Made by a program: the position numbers and the translations under genes
Shown here: piece by piece, positions 17,097 to 26,112 of the stretch
Layout: the number at the start of each line of letters is the position of its first letter
Numbering within the stretch: position 1 is the stretch's first letter
Notes under the pieces: model-generated
The model's input: only the letters and a program-made list of their open reading frames with translations
What the model was told of the DNA's origin: nothing
Database searches by the model: none
From: Cyanobacteria bacterium SZAS-4
Lineage (GTDB): Bacteria > Cyanobacteriota > Vampirovibrionia > Obscuribacterales > Obscuribacteraceae
Direction: 5' to 3'
Length of the DNA: 64,000 nt
NCBI GenBank assembly: GCA_018266255.1
Contig: JAFEAT010000007.1
Location: 62,001-126,000, forward strand

Positions 17097-18557
17097 ATGA
17101 AGAGATATTCATTAGTGAGCGGCATCGGGCTCAGTTTGATTGTCACGTTGGGCTCGTACCAGATTGCCAGCGCGCAATGGCGTCAAGAACGGGGACAAGG
17201 GCCAGGGCAAGGTCACGGACCAGACCAGGCGCAGCAAGCTCAGCAGGCGCAACAGGCTCAGCAAGCACAACAGCGCGCCGCGCAAGAGCAGATGCAACGA
17301 GCGCAACAGACTCAGCAGCGTAATCAACAAGCTCAACAGCAAGCAGCGCAACAAGCACAACAAGCACAACAGCGCCAGCAACAAGCACAACAGCGCCAGC
17401 AACAAGCTCAACAGCAAGCCCAGCAAAGAAGCGCTCAAGAGCAAATGCAAAGAGAGCAGCAACGTGAGCAACGCAATCAGCAGAGACAACAACAAAATCA
17501 AGAAGTTCAACAAGCACAGCAGCGTTCTCAAGAAAAGATGCAGCGGCATCAGGAGCAAACTGGACAAGCGCAACAGGCACAGCAAGCTGCTCAAGAGCAA
17601 GCTAAGCAAGCGGCACAACAACAGGCACAGCAACGAAATGCTCAGGAACAGCTGCAGCGAACCCAGCAACGCCAACAAAGAGATCAACAACGACAACAGG
17701 AACGTCAACAACAACTACAACAGCGAAATCCCCAAGATCAACCTCGTTGGGATCAGCATCAGCACAAGGCACCAGTACCTGCTCCATCTCAGCCGGGACA
17801 GGGATTTGATCGAATTCAAAATCCAATAAGGACACCTGACTTCGACAAGAAAAACAGACGACATTCGAATGCGCCACCACTGAGAGTGCCAGCGGTTCCA
17901 TTGCAAAAAGCGTTTCCGATGCCAAACTTCGCGGCTCACGCTTCGGCTGACCAACTAGAACGAGCACGCATAGCGCAAAACAACATGACGAAGCACTTGT
18001 GGGCAGTTCCGATCAGCCAGGCACCAAAGAACTATGTGCGCTACCGGAACAAGCAGTTACAGAGCTATTACAACAACTATCCTTTTTACGTGAATAACCG
18101 TCGCTACTATGTGAACCGGCAAAACACGAATTACTTTCCAGTACAGCCAAACTATTATCCAAATTGGTATCAGCCTAATCCGAACTGGATTTTCTCGAAT
18201 GGATTCAGTCTCGCCAACGCTGTACGCATAGGCGCTGACTGGCTCGGATATGGATGGCAACCATATTACGGTGCGCCTCCAACTGGATTTGTTTGCGCAC
18301 GTGATTACATTCCAACGCCATGGTTTTACGACGCCATGACGGGTCAGTGGAGGCAACCTGGTCTCTACTCAAGCTTCAGTGAAGGACCAGGATACGATTA
18401 CACGGGTCCAATCACCGTAATGGTCATCGAACAGGTTGTCGCACCAGATGGACAGTTCGTAAACGTGCCCTATCTGTATAACGCATTCTTCTACCCAGAT
18501 CAGGATCGCTGGGCATACGAAAATCGTCAGGGCTACTTCATCTGGTTAGACATTTAG
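17097..18557 (+). CDS. Exported Gln-rich protein with aromatic C-terminal domain
   Basis: The 486-residue protein has a signal peptide (about 1-27, ending ASAQ), then a region at about 45-215 made almost only of Gln, Ala and Arg in QQAQQ-like units, predicted to be a long helical or coiled segment. The remaining half is rich in Tyr, Asn, Pro and Trp (YYVNRQNTNYFPVQPNYYP) and ends with a globular part (GLYSSFSEGPGYDYTGPITV). AGGAG lies seven bases before the ATG. It is probably an envelope or surface protein. The Gln codons are mixed CAA/CAG, and the repeated DNA is prone to length change. Confidence 0.8.
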   Translation: MKRYSLVSGIGLSLIVTLGSYQIASAQWRQERGQGPGQGHGPDQAQQAQQAQQAQQAQQRAAQEQMQRAQQTQQRNQQAQQQAAQQAQQAQQRQQQAQQRQQQAQQQAQQRSAQEQMQREQQREQRNQQRQQQNQEVQQAQQRSQEKMQRHQEQTGQAQQAQQAAQEQAKQAAQQQAQQRNAQEQLQRTQQRQQRDQQRQQERQQQLQQRNPQDQPRWDQHQHKAPVPAPSQPGQGFDRIQNPIRTPDFDKKNRRHSNAPPLRVPAVPLQKAFPMPNFAAHASADQLERARIAQNNMTKHLWAVPISQAPKNYVRYRNKQLQSYYNNYPFYVNNRRYYVNRQNTNYFPVQPNYYPNWYQPNPNWIFSNGFSLANAVRIGADWLGYGWQPYYGAPPTGFVCARDYIPTPWFYDAMTGQWRQPGLYSSFSEGPGYDYTGPITVMVIEQVVAPDGQFVNVPYLYNAFFYPDQDRWAYENRQGYFIWLDI

Positions 18558-18571
18558 TTCAATCACCGAAT

Positions 18572-19591
18572 TCAATTTCCAGTTGTTAGAACAACTCGAA
18601 ACTTGGCAGAACCGCTCATCATTCGTTCATACGCTTCTGTAGCTTTTTCGAGCGGGTATTCTTCGTTCATTGAACGAACATCGGTAAGCACGCTGAATTT
18701 CAACGTGTCTTCAGAATCGATTGCAGTACCCGAAGCCCACCCCTTGATGGCAAGACGAGGACCAATCATCTGCAAGGCATTGAAAGTGAATGGCTCGAAT
18801 GATGCGCCAATAATCATAAGAGTACCATCAACAGCTAAACCGCCGATGGTGGCAGCCATGGCATCACTATTGGTGACTGTAGCCAATACCACTTTTGCAC
18901 CGCCGAGTTTTTTCAACTCCTCGGCAACGTTGCTTGCCTTGCTGTCGATGTAATGGTGGGCGCCAAGCTTCCTTGCCAATTCTTCCTTTTCCTTACCGCG
19001 AGCGATGGCAACAGTGTTGAAGCCCATTCTCTTAGCGAATTGAACTCCTAGATGACCCAATCCACCGATACCCAAGATGGCGACTAAATCACCGGGGCGA
19101 GCGATGCTGTTGCGCAATGCGTTGAAAGTAGTGATTCCTGCGCAGAGCAAAGGACCAGCGTCCACAGCACTAAGATCATCGGGGATGAGAGCCAGTGCCT
19201 GCGCTGGAGCGACCATATAATCTGCATAACCACCATCGTAAGTTATGCCTGATATCGCGCCCTTCTGACATGTGACAAAGTCACCTCGTCGACAAGACTC
19301 ACACTCAGTGCAGTGACCACCGTACCAACCAACGCCAACACGTTGACCGACAGACCAGGCGTTGACACCAGGACCAACTTCAGAAATTACACCGGCAACT
19401 TCGTGACCCGGAATTCTTGGATACTGCACACCAGGCCAGTGCCCTTCTTTTGTCAAAGAATCACTGTGACAGATTCCACACGCTTGCACTTTTATGAGAA
19501 CCTGTCCGGCAGAAGGTTTCGGAATCTCTCGTTCAACTAATTCCAAAGCTCCGCCAGCCTTTGAAACTTGAACTGCGCGCATTTTAGCCAT
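18572..19591 (-). CDS. Zinc-dependent alcohol dehydrogenase
   Basis: The 339-residue protein is a medium-chain dehydrogenase. Catalytic zinc ligands are Cys41 in CGICHSD and His63-Glu64 in PGHEV. The four structural-zinc cysteines are at about 94, 97, 100 and 108 (HCTECESCRRGDFVTC). The nucleotide fold has GIGGLGHLG near residue 175. Such enzymes oxidise or reduce simple alcohols and aldehydes with NAD(P). It is transcribed divergently from ybaK across a 100-base gap. Substrate preference cannot be read from the sequence. Confidence 0.93.
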   Translation of the reverse strand: MAKMRAVQVSKAGGALELVEREIPKPSAGQVLIKVQACGICHSDSLTKEGHWPGVQYPRIPGHEVAGVISEVGPGVNAWSVGQRVGVGWYGGHCTECESCRRGDFVTCQKGAISGITYDGGYADYMVAPAQALALIPDDLSAVDAGPLLCAGITTFNALRNSIARPGDLVAILGIGGLGHLGVQFAKRMGFNTVAIARGKEKEELARKLGAHHYIDSKASNVAEELKKLGGAKVVLATVTNSDAMAATIGGLAVDGTLMIIGASFEPFTFNALQMIGPRLAIKGWASGTAIDSEDTLKFSVLTDVRSMNEEYPLEKATEAYERMMSGSAKFRVVLTTGN

Positions 19592-19691
19592 CGGTCTCCC
19601 TCACTCGTAAGTATCGCCGCAACATGTCTGCTTGCCAACACTGTGGCGGGCAGAGGCATATGGTATAACTCTTGCTGCTTTCCGTTGTTAA

Positions 19692-20225
19692 ATGTTCAGT
19701 GGCATGACAATAGTTCTTCCAGCTCATCAATTTTTAGATAGTCTTGGTATTCAGTACAAACGGCTGTCATTCTCGCCCTCGACAGAAAAGGGCGCTGCGA
19801 ATGTCGCGCAAGCACTTGGTTTCAGTGAGCGTCAAATGGTCAAAACTTTGATCTTTGAAACTGACACACCTGAGCATGCACTGATTATGGTCGGGGCCGA
19901 TCAAAATGTGGTGTCAGGACATTTGAAAAAAGTTCTCGGTTCCAGGAACATAAAAATGGCTGCACCAGAAGTGGTGCTCAATGTAACAGGGTATGTGATT
20001 GGCTCGATTCCACCATTTCACTGGCAGCCAGAAGGATTTCGCACGGTTCTCGATGAATCACTGGCGAAGCAAGAAGTGCTTGGCGTCGGGGCTGGACAGT
20101 GGGGAGAAGAGATCATGATCACTCCACACGATCTGGTAAAAGCCACAAACGCAATCATCGCAAACCTCACTGATAAAGAGTCTTCAGTTAATATGGTAAA
20201 AGATCTGCGTAATTATTTCTGCTGA
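19692..20225 (+). CDS. YbaK/EbsC-type aminoacyl-tRNA deacylase
   Basis: The protein has the YbaK/ProX fold that hydrolyses mischarged tRNA, typically Cys-tRNA(Pro). Visible are the N-terminal LDSLGIQYKRLSF, KGAANVAQALGF with VKTLIFETD, the conserved Lys in SGHLKKVLGSRNIKMA, and the late GYVIGSIPPFHW with the glycine loop GVGAGQWGEEI. ATG 19692 or ATG 19704 (MTIVLPAHQ) may be the start. It stands alone between divergent and convergent neighbours. Which of the related subfamilies it belongs to is not certain. Confidence 0.87.
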   Translation: MFSGMTIVLPAHQFLDSLGIQYKRLSFSPSTEKGAANVAQALGFSERQMVKTLIFETDTPEHALIMVGADQNVVSGHLKKVLGSRNIKMAAPEVVLNVTGYVIGSIPPFHWQPEGFRTVLDESLAKQEVLGVGAGQWGEEIMITPHDLVKATNAIIANLTDKESSVNMVKDLRNYFC

Positions 20226-20268
20226 ATCAGCGATTTTATGCGCTACCAACATGATCTAGAAAATTTAT

Positions 20269-21264
20269 CTAACAGCCTATCGCTTTTCGGTACTTGCTTC
20301 TAATTGCCACCGTAGACGGTGGCGGCCAATCTGCTATTTCTGCGAAAGCATCAGAAGTCAACGCTAACAGTTCGTCTAAACTGTGCTTGTACGGGAGCTT
20401 AACTTCATTTCTCGTCAGTGGTCCGAGCAACTCGATAAAGTCACGCAAGGGCTGCCAATTTGACACAATCTTCTTGCGGAAAGCAACATCGCCGTCGATC
20501 ACATAGCCATCATCTAGCAGTTTCTGTTCAATTTTTTCTCTATCTAACGCAGACAAATCTTCCAGACGAAGCGAATTTTCAATGCCCTCGGAACCCAAAT
20601 CTTCTTGCAGAGCAGTCAGCACTTCATACAGCATTTGCTGAATTAGTGTCTCGTTTCCAGGGGCTTTGTCAATGATATCCGTAGGCAATAAAGGATATGC
20701 CAAAACTAAATCCGCTCCGTGGCGAGTGCTTTCGGTTCGGTTACCAGGCAGAAATAAGGGGAAGCAACGCGCGGCACGCCCCTCAACTCCAGCAGTCGAA
20801 TATTGGAATGCATACTCGGCTCCGCCGATGATCGCGTCCAGAAAATCTGCACGAGAAACCATCAATGAACCCTGAATAACCTCCTGAGCAGTTCCAAATG
20901 CATACGATAACGTTCCATGTAAAATTATGGGATCGTTAAGACCGAGAGTATCAACTGGCTGTTCCATCATTTGCACATTGAGCAGGTGCAACGAGCAGAC
21001 ATCGAGTTCGCGAACTTTACCTCCGGTGGCTATTTCATCAAAAGAAAGCTGATTGAGCAAATTCGCCGGAAGCGATTTAGAATCGCCAAGATTGCGGAGT
21101 TCCAAGTGTCCGTCGTTGGTCAAAACAATGCAGCACTCGATAGGCGATTGAATGATTCCGCGACTTAAACGAAACCTATCGAGGGTATGCAATGCCTCTG
21201 TTGGACCAGCAATCGGTCTCCGGCTCTGCTCTGTGAAAAATTTAGGTGCTTTGTACTGAGTCAT
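20269..21264 (-). CDS. Hypothetical soluble protein
   Basis: The 331-residue protein begins MTQYKAPKFFTEQSRRPIAG; I chose ATG 21264 because the longer form to 21315 adds a Cys-rich, unlike N-terminus. The sequence is globular and acidic, with no signal peptide or membrane segment. A helical C-terminal third contains DLSALDREKIEQKLLDDGYV and ADWPPPSTVAIRSKYRK. I recognise no domain. It is convergent with ybaK and divergent from the amidase gene. No function is proposed. Confidence 0.7.
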   Translation of the reverse strand: MTQYKAPKFFTEQSRRPIAGPTEALHTLDRFRLSRGIIQSPIECCIVLTNDGHLELRNLGDSKSLPANLLNQLSFDEIATGGKVRELDVCSLHLLNVQMMEQPVDTLGLNDPIILHGTLSYAFGTAQEVIQGSLMVSRADFLDAIIGGAEYAFQYSTAGVEGRAARCFPLFLPGNRTESTRHGADLVLAYPLLPTDIIDKAPGNETLIQQMLYEVLTALQEDLGSEGIENSLRLEDLSALDREKIEQKLLDDGYVIDGDVAFRKKIVSNWQPLRDFIELLGPLTRNEVKLPYKHSLDELLALTSDAFAEIADWPPPSTVAIRSKYRKAIGC

Positions 21265-21370
21265 TAGAAGTTGCCTGGTTTTGATATTAAATGTGCCCAT
21301 GGAGCAGCTTTGCAAACACTTATTCTTTTTTACCGCTCATCGCGTATATTAGTGCGGAAGCAATCGACCT

Positions 21371-22153
21371 ATGCCCCAATCCCCGCCCGAGGTTAAGAAA
21401 TTGTTGTTTTATGACACCACACTTGGTGCCGTCATGCTCATTGCTGTGTCGTTATTTCTGACATCAACTTGCCAAGCGATAGGGCGAGACAAAATCACTA
21501 TTGTCTTAGATCCCGGTCACAGCGGAAAAGAAATACAAGGGGTAGATAAACGCACGAATTTAATCGATCACGATTATCCAAATCATCCGGAGATGGAAGA
21601 AACGTACAGAGTTGCAAGAGCCGTTGGTGCGCGTCTTGAAAAAGCTGGTTATAAAGTCATCTACACGAAGAAAGATGTCGCCGATACAGTGTCGCTTCGC
21701 GAGCGAGCAACAGTTGGTCAAGAATCTCACGCAGCGCTTGGAGTCAGCATCCACAATGACCATGGAAAATCATATAAATCGTTCGGACAAGTATACGAAC
21801 AAGGATTAGGGCAGTGGCGCGGCGGTACGCAATCCAGACCAAAAGCAAAATTCGAGAACAAAGACATTGCCGCAGTCAGTGCGGCTTACGCCAAAATTTT
21901 CGCTCGAGAACGCACGAAAGTTGAACAGCATACGGTCGCTGTTACCCCGATTAGCTTTGATAACCGACCCGGAATCGAACCTGGAAATATTCCCCAAGTG
22001 ATGCTTTTCGCAGGTACTGAGCCCAACGCTATTCCCTGGATCTACAACGAAGTGGGCGGCAAAAACTTTGGTAGCGAAGAAGAGCGGTTGTACGCGCAAG
22101 GCATCGCAAATTCAATCGAAAAATGTGTCAGCAACACATCGAAAAAACAATAG
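21371..22153 (+). CDS. N-acetylmuramoyl-L-alanine amidase (Amidase_3)
   Basis: This zinc hydrolase cleaves the bond between muramic acid and the stem peptide of peptidoglycan. The 260-residue protein has a signal or anchor segment at about 18-36, then the catalytic domain: first zinc ligand in LDPGHSG (His50), acidic ligand in EMEETYRVA (74-82), second His in SIHNDHG (His128), and a late catalytic Glu in the NEVGG region. There is no cell-wall-binding repeat. No ribosome binding site is obvious before ATG 21371. It likely acts in the periplasm in cell separation or wall turnover. Confidence 0.9.
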   Translation: MPQSPPEVKKLLFYDTTLGAVMLIAVSLFLTSTCQAIGRDKITIVLDPGHSGKEIQGVDKRTNLIDHDYPNHPEMEETYRVARAVGARLEKAGYKVIYTKKDVADTVSLRERATVGQESHAALGVSIHNDHGKSYKSFGQVYEQGLGQWRGGTQSRPKAKFENKDIAAVSAAYAKIFARERTKVEQHTVAVTPISFDNRPGIEPGNIPQVMLFAGTEPNAIPWIYNEVGGKNFGSEEERLYAQGIANSIEKCVSNTSKKQ

Positions 22154-22216
22154 ACCTGATTCGATATATCCAAAAACAATGCAATAATTTTATCGCATCG
22201 AAAAAGGAGAGTTAAG

Positions 22217-23137
22217 TTGCGGACACTCATACTGGGCGCAGGTGCCACCGGTGGTTACTTCGGAGTACGACTGCTCGAAGCCGGCGCAGACGTGACGTTT
22301 CTGGTCAGACCAAACAAGGCGCAACAACTTCGCGACACTGGGCTCGTCGTGAAGAGCGCAACCGGAGACGTGACGAAGAAAGACGTCAAGCTTATTGAAT
22401 CGGTCACCGAACCTTTCGACCTTGTCATTCTCTCTTGCAAAGCGTTTGATTTGGCAAGCGCGATGAGCGCAATCAAACCGGCCGTCGGCAAAGATACAAC
22501 AATCCTGCCGCTTCTCAACGGTCTTAAACACATCGACGAGTTGCAGAAGGCGTTCGGTAAAGGACGCGTAATCGGCGGAATGTGCATCATTTCCGCAACT
22601 GTCGACGATCGCGGAAGAATCGTTCACCTCAACGACATACACACTCTCAAATTCGGCGAGCTTGATGGTGAGATGACGCCTCGCATCAAAGCGATCAAAG
22701 CAATGACGCTCGATGCAAAAAATAAATCCATCGCCAGCACAACCATTCAAAAAGATATGTGGGAAAAATGGGTCATGCTCGCCACTCTGGCCGCGCTGAA
22801 TTGCTTGATGCGAGCCAACATTGGTGAGATCGCCCGCTCTCCTGGTGGCAAGGAAATTGCAGAGCAAATGTTGAACGAATGTTTGGAAATCATGCGAGCA
22901 CATGGACACGATCCAAGTGAACAATTTGTGCGCGACACACTGGCTCGATCCGTTGACGAAAAGTCAACTCTGGCAGCATCGATGCTGCGAGATCTAGAGC
23001 GCGGAAATAACGTTGAAGGCGATCAGATTCTCGGCGATCTGATCGTGCGAGCCGATAAGAAAGGCATCGAAGTGCCATCTATAAAAATGGCTTATTGCAA
23101 CGTGAAAGCCTACGAGCAAAGACGCAATCGCCGCTAA
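22217..23137 (+). CDS. 2-dehydropantoate 2-reductase family protein (PanE-like)
   Basis: PanE-family enzymes reduce ketopantoate to pantoate with NADPH, in coenzyme A synthesis, though many relatives act on other 2-oxo acids. The 306-residue protein begins at TTG 22217, eight bases after AAGGAG. It shows the Rossmann loop LGAGATGGYFG (7-17), LSCKAFD near residue 76, PLLNGL near 98, and a helical C-terminal domain with the conserved KWVML segment. It follows the amidase gene by 63 bases on the same strand. The exact substrate is not certain. Confidence 0.88.
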   Translation: MRTLILGAGATGGYFGVRLLEAGADVTFLVRPNKAQQLRDTGLVVKSATGDVTKKDVKLIESVTEPFDLVILSCKAFDLASAMSAIKPAVGKDTTILPLLNGLKHIDELQKAFGKGRVIGGMCIISATVDDRGRIVHLNDIHTLKFGELDGEMTPRIKAIKAMTLDAKNKSIASTTIQKDMWEKWVMLATLAALNCLMRANIGEIARSPGGKEIAEQMLNECLEIMRAHGHDPSEQFVRDTLARSVDEKSTLAASMLRDLERGNNVEGDQILGDLIVRADKKGIEVPSIKMAYCNVKAYEQRRNRR

Positions 23138-23200
23138 AGAACGCACCGCTTTTAGTGCAACCACTGTGCTAATCTTAATTTAGTTTTGCACGGAATTGAA

Positions 23201-23935
23201 ATGTACTTAGCGCTTACAGTTTGCTTCGGGTGGATTTTTGCACTGTGCGTGCATGAATTCTGTCACGCGCTCGTCGCCTACATCGGCGGAGACAAGTCCG
23301 TAAAAGAGAAGGGCTATCTCACTCTAAATCCTCTCAAATACACTGATCCCGGACTCACACTTGTAGTGCCGATCGTGATGCTCATGATCGGTGGAATCGC
23401 CCTGCCAGGTGCGGCTGTCTACATCAATCGGAACGCTTTACGAAACAAGTTCTGGCATGCGGCAGTTGCAGCTGCGGGACCATTTGGCAGCGCTCTGATG
23501 ATTTTCATTTACGCATTGCCATTTATGCTGAACGTACATTTTTCTGACGATCTCGCCTGGCTGTATCCGGCGCTTTCTTTGCTTGTGCTCTTACAAATCA
23601 TTGCATTTTTTCTGAACTCTTTGCCGATTCCGCCATTGGACGGCTATGGAGTCATCGAACCCTTTTTACCTGGCTCGATGCGCAAAGCGATGGATCAATT
23701 TGGTCGTTACGGTGTGTGGATAGTGTTCGGATTATTGTGGTTCGTTCCGCCGCTGAACAACGCCCTCTGGGAAACATCCATGTCGATAGCAGATCAGCTT
23801 AACGTGCCATTTCACGGCATCAAAATCGGCTATGCCATGTTTAGCCAGCAAAAGTACTATCTCGTGATGGTTTTAATCGTAATAGTGATGCTCAGTCAAG
23901 CTGGAAAGAACAAAAAGCCAGACCCTAAGGCGTAA
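23201..23935 (+). CDS. Site-2-type M50 membrane metalloprotease
   Basis: The protein is polytopic. The zinc motif HEFCH lies in the first membrane segment, and the second motif NSLPIPPLDGYG supplies the Asp ligand about 125 residues later, as in family M50. Membrane segments are seen near both motifs, in the middle (IVMLMIGGIALPGAAV) and at the C-terminus (YLVMVLIVIVML). I prefer ATG 23201 over TTG 23186, with GGAA five bases upstream. There is no PDZ or CBS domain. Such proteases cut membrane proteins, often anti-sigma factors; the target here is unknown. The end overlaps the next, convergent gene by 11 bases. Confidence 0.85.
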   Translation: MYLALTVCFGWIFALCVHEFCHALVAYIGGDKSVKEKGYLTLNPLKYTDPGLTLVVPIVMLMIGGIALPGAAVYINRNALRNKFWHAAVAAAGPFGSALMIFIYALPFMLNVHFSDDLAWLYPALSLLVLLQIIAFFLNSLPIPPLDGYGVIEPFLPGSMRKAMDQFGRYGVWIVFGLLWFVPPLNNALWETSMSIADQLNVPFHGIKIGYAMFSQQKYYLVMVLIVIVMLSQAGKNKKPDPKA

Positions 23936-24215
23936 TAGCGGCTTCCTCAGCTCCACGTCTGGAGATGTTGTCCTTGACACTTGGACTGATTAGGGCACCC
24001 GTCACAACCACGACTAACGACACGACAGAAATCAAAAACGGCTTCATTGCCCTGTTCCAGTCGACCGCAACATAAGCGATCGACGCAAACGGAACAAACA
24101 AGTAGCAAAGCCCCCAGATAACGCTCTTTTTGAACGAGCAGATTATCAACCAGATGCCCGAAACAAACATGCCGATTCCGCCAAGCAGGATCAGAATAAG
24201 TCCAACAATTTCCAT
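23925..24215 (-). CDS. Small membrane protein, three helices
   Basis: The 96-residue protein has three hydrophobic segments: LILILLGGIGMFVSGIWLII, the GLCYLFVPFASIAYVAV stretch, and LISVVSLVVVVTGALI. An AAGGAG about nine bases before the ATG supports the start. The pattern and the FKKSVIWGLCYLFVPF sequence recall small uncharacterised bacterial membrane proteins, but I assign no function. It is convergent with the M50 gene, with 11 bases of overlap. Confidence 0.8.
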   Translation of the reverse strand: MEIVGLILILLGGIGMFVSGIWLIICSFKKSVIWGLCYLFVPFASIAYVAVDWNRAMKPFLISVVSLVVVVTGALISPSVKDNISRRGAEEAAITP

Positions 24216-24581
24216 ATTTTGGTGCTCCTTATACCAGGCTTATACCCAAGCTGAGCAGTGCTCGAGAGGTCTGATGTGGAAGTGCCGGGCCAGCAAAAAA
24301 ATCGTTCTAGATTAATTTGGAAAGTCACAACAACTTCACACGCTCAGGAGTATGTTCATTGCATCGAGGCGAGGCGAGGCACAATCCACATGAACACCAC
24401 CGAATACAATTCAATCGTCAAAACGCTGGAAATTATCCGCGTGTTCTCATCTAGTATCGATAAGACCAATTGCTGCGAAGCTGCCGACAAAGCACCCCAC
24501 CAGGAAAAACCTGCTATCAAAGCCTGACCTGAGCCTGACTTCCAGCGACGTGCGCTAGAGTCCTACTGCGTGCTGCAAGTG
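24216..24581. other. 366-base gap with little structure
   Basis: The gap lies upstream of the small membrane gene and downstream of the gene at 24582-25073. It contains one short plus-strand frame at 24390-24527 and near its right end a short direct repeat (TGCGTGCTGCA and TGCGCGCTGCA at about 24566-24597). No hairpin with a T-run and no RNA gene were seen. Confidence 0.4.
24390..24527 (+). CDS. Possible 45-residue protein
   Basis: From ATG 24390 the frame reads MNTTEYNSIVKTLEIIRVF and continues as a soluble, charged peptide with a CC pair, ending KPAIKA. GGCGAGGC lies 12 or more bases upstream, which is too far for a convincing start. The open frame continues upstream to 24258 with less protein-like sequence. 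It may be real, or chance. Confidence 0.25.
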   Translation: MNTTEYNSIVKTLEIIRVFSSSIDKTNCCEAADKAPHQEKPAIKA

Positions 24582-25073
24582 CTAACTGCGCGCTGCAGCT
24601 TTTCTGGGCTTCTTCACTGTTATAGCGACATCATTGCCTACTTCTTCAAAGTTGAAATCAGCAAACCAAACTTGCCCCTTGCCGGTAAGCAGAGCCCCGT
24701 AGGCAATTTCCTTTGCATTGCCCGGAACGTCTAGAACAACTTCGTAGCGCTTCCACTCGGTTGTATTCTTAATTTGCCGCGCAAACATATTGTCGAAAGC
24801 AAGTGGCTCTCCTGGGCTAGGACCGTCAACGCGCATCCACAAACCAGCCCAGTCAGCATGTTCGGTTTTGACAAAAGCGGTCATTCGCACACGTTTATCC
24901 AAGTATTTAGCGACTGGCAAAATTGTGTTCAAAGACGCAAAGCCATCGGGCTTTTCGGTAGTACATCGAATCGTTGAACTGAAATTCTCGTTGTGCAGAA
25001 CATTTTCGTCGATGCCCATGTCGTACTGTTCAGGGTTGGAACCAGAATTTATCCACCCATCAGGTAACTTCAT
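24582..25073 (-). CDS. Jelly-roll-like protein, possibly carbohydrate binding
   Basis: The 163-residue protein has no signal peptide. Its sequence (GWINSGSNPEQYDMGID, then RVRMTAFVKTEHADWAGLWMRVDG and WKRYEVVLDVPGNAKEIAYGALLTGKGQVWFADFNFEEV) has the strand pattern of galactose-binding-like jelly rolls seen next to regulators and enzymes. AGGTGG precedes the ATG by about five bases. The end is basic (KKPRKAAARS). Ligand and role are unknown. Confidence 0.75.
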   Translation of the reverse strand: MKLPDGWINSGSNPEQYDMGIDENVLHNENFSSTIRCTTEKPDGFASLNTILPVAKYLDKRVRMTAFVKTEHADWAGLWMRVDGPSPGEPLAFDNMFARQIKNTTEWKRYEVVLDVPGNAKEIAYGALLTGKGQVWFADFNFEEVGNDVAITVKKPRKAAARS

Positions 25074-25352
25074 TTATCCACCTAAGCTCATCTGCTACTG
25101 CCGCCATGCAAAGGCGAAAACAACAACGTTTCGGAATGCATCAGCTAAATCATACAGCCACAAGAGTGCATGTGAAAAGTGCTCCTTCGCGAAAAACAAA
25201 GATTCTCAACCTAAAACAACGCCGGTGGGCAAACCAGGTTCAGGTCCGATTAATTTAGCCATCGCTTCTTGTTAATTGCTCTTCCATAGTCTTAGTTCTC
25301 CAGAAATATTAGAATCAAGGTAAATCACAGGAATCACAGGAAAAGACTGAAC

Positions 25353-26093
25353 ATGCACCCATTGCTGAGGAAAATTGAGCACAGACCCTTTCCGGTACCG
25401 ACCACGCCATGGGTAATGCAACAGAGCTGGGCGAAACTTCTGTTTGCGCACTGGCCGGTCAAACCCGAAGTTATTCGCGGTCTCATTCCGAGTTCACTGC
25501 AACTGGACTTATTCGACGGAGCCGCATGGATAGGCGTGGTGCCATTCGTAATGAACGATGTTTATCCACGCTACACGCCTAAAGCAAAGACTCGGCTATC
25601 CAACTTTCTCGAATTGAATGTGCGCACCTACGTCATAAAAGATGGAGTTCCTGGCGTTTACTTCTTCAGCCTCGATTGTTCAAACTCAGTCGCAGTAATG
25701 ATTGCGCGAAAGTTTTATCATTTGCCTTATTTCAGAGCAAAAATGTCGATTGAAGAAAAGAAGGATGGAACGATTGGTTACACGAGCGAACGAGCTAGCG
25801 AGGAAGCCGCGATCATCCTCACCTATCGCCCAACGGGTGGATTCACCAATGCTGGTGCCGGGTCCATAGATAGATTTCTAACTGAGCGATACTGCCTTTA
25901 CACAACGGACTCGAACGATCAGTTGCATCGCGGCGTTATTCATCACGAGATCTGGCCATTGCAATCGGCCGAGGCAGAGTTCGAAATCAATTCGATGACT
26001 CGTCCTCTAGGATTTGCTTTACCTGATGATAAGCCACTTTTGCACTACTCAGAAAGATTGGACACACTTGAGTGGCCGCTTGCTGTGGTGTGA
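25353..26093 (+). CDS. YqjF-family protein (DUF2071)
   Basis: The 246-residue protein matches the uncharacterised YqjF/DUF2071 family by its N-terminal pattern: MQQSWAKLLFAHWPV, then LIPSSLQLDLFDGAAWIGVVPF, FLELNVRTYV and GVYFFSLDCSN. The length is normal for the family, whose biochemical role is not known. AGGAAAAG lies upstream of the ATG. It is convergent with the following gene, with a 19-base gap. Confidence 0.85.
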   Translation: MHPLLRKIEHRPFPVPTTPWVMQQSWAKLLFAHWPVKPEVIRGLIPSSLQLDLFDGAAWIGVVPFVMNDVYPRYTPKAKTRLSNFLELNVRTYVIKDGVPGVYFFSLDCSNSVAVMIARKFYHLPYFRAKMSIEEKKDGTIGYTSERASEEAAIILTYRPTGGFTNAGAGSIDRFLTERYCLYTTDSNDQLHRGVIHHEIWPLQSAEAEFEINSMTRPLGFALPDDKPLLHYSERLDTLEWPLAVV

Positions 26094-26112
26094 CGCTCGA
26101 CTTCAGGACAAG

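Noticed and set aside
17112..17714. Minus-strand Leu-rich frame of 200 codons that looks like a membrane protein
   Set aside because: It is the antisense of the Gln-rich repeat (CAG/CAA read backwards gives CTG/TTG). The Gln-rich gene has a signal peptide and ribosome binding site.
24790..25275. Plus-strand 161-codon frame
   Set aside because: Most of it is antisense to the jelly-roll-like gene, which has a better start and protein-like sequence.
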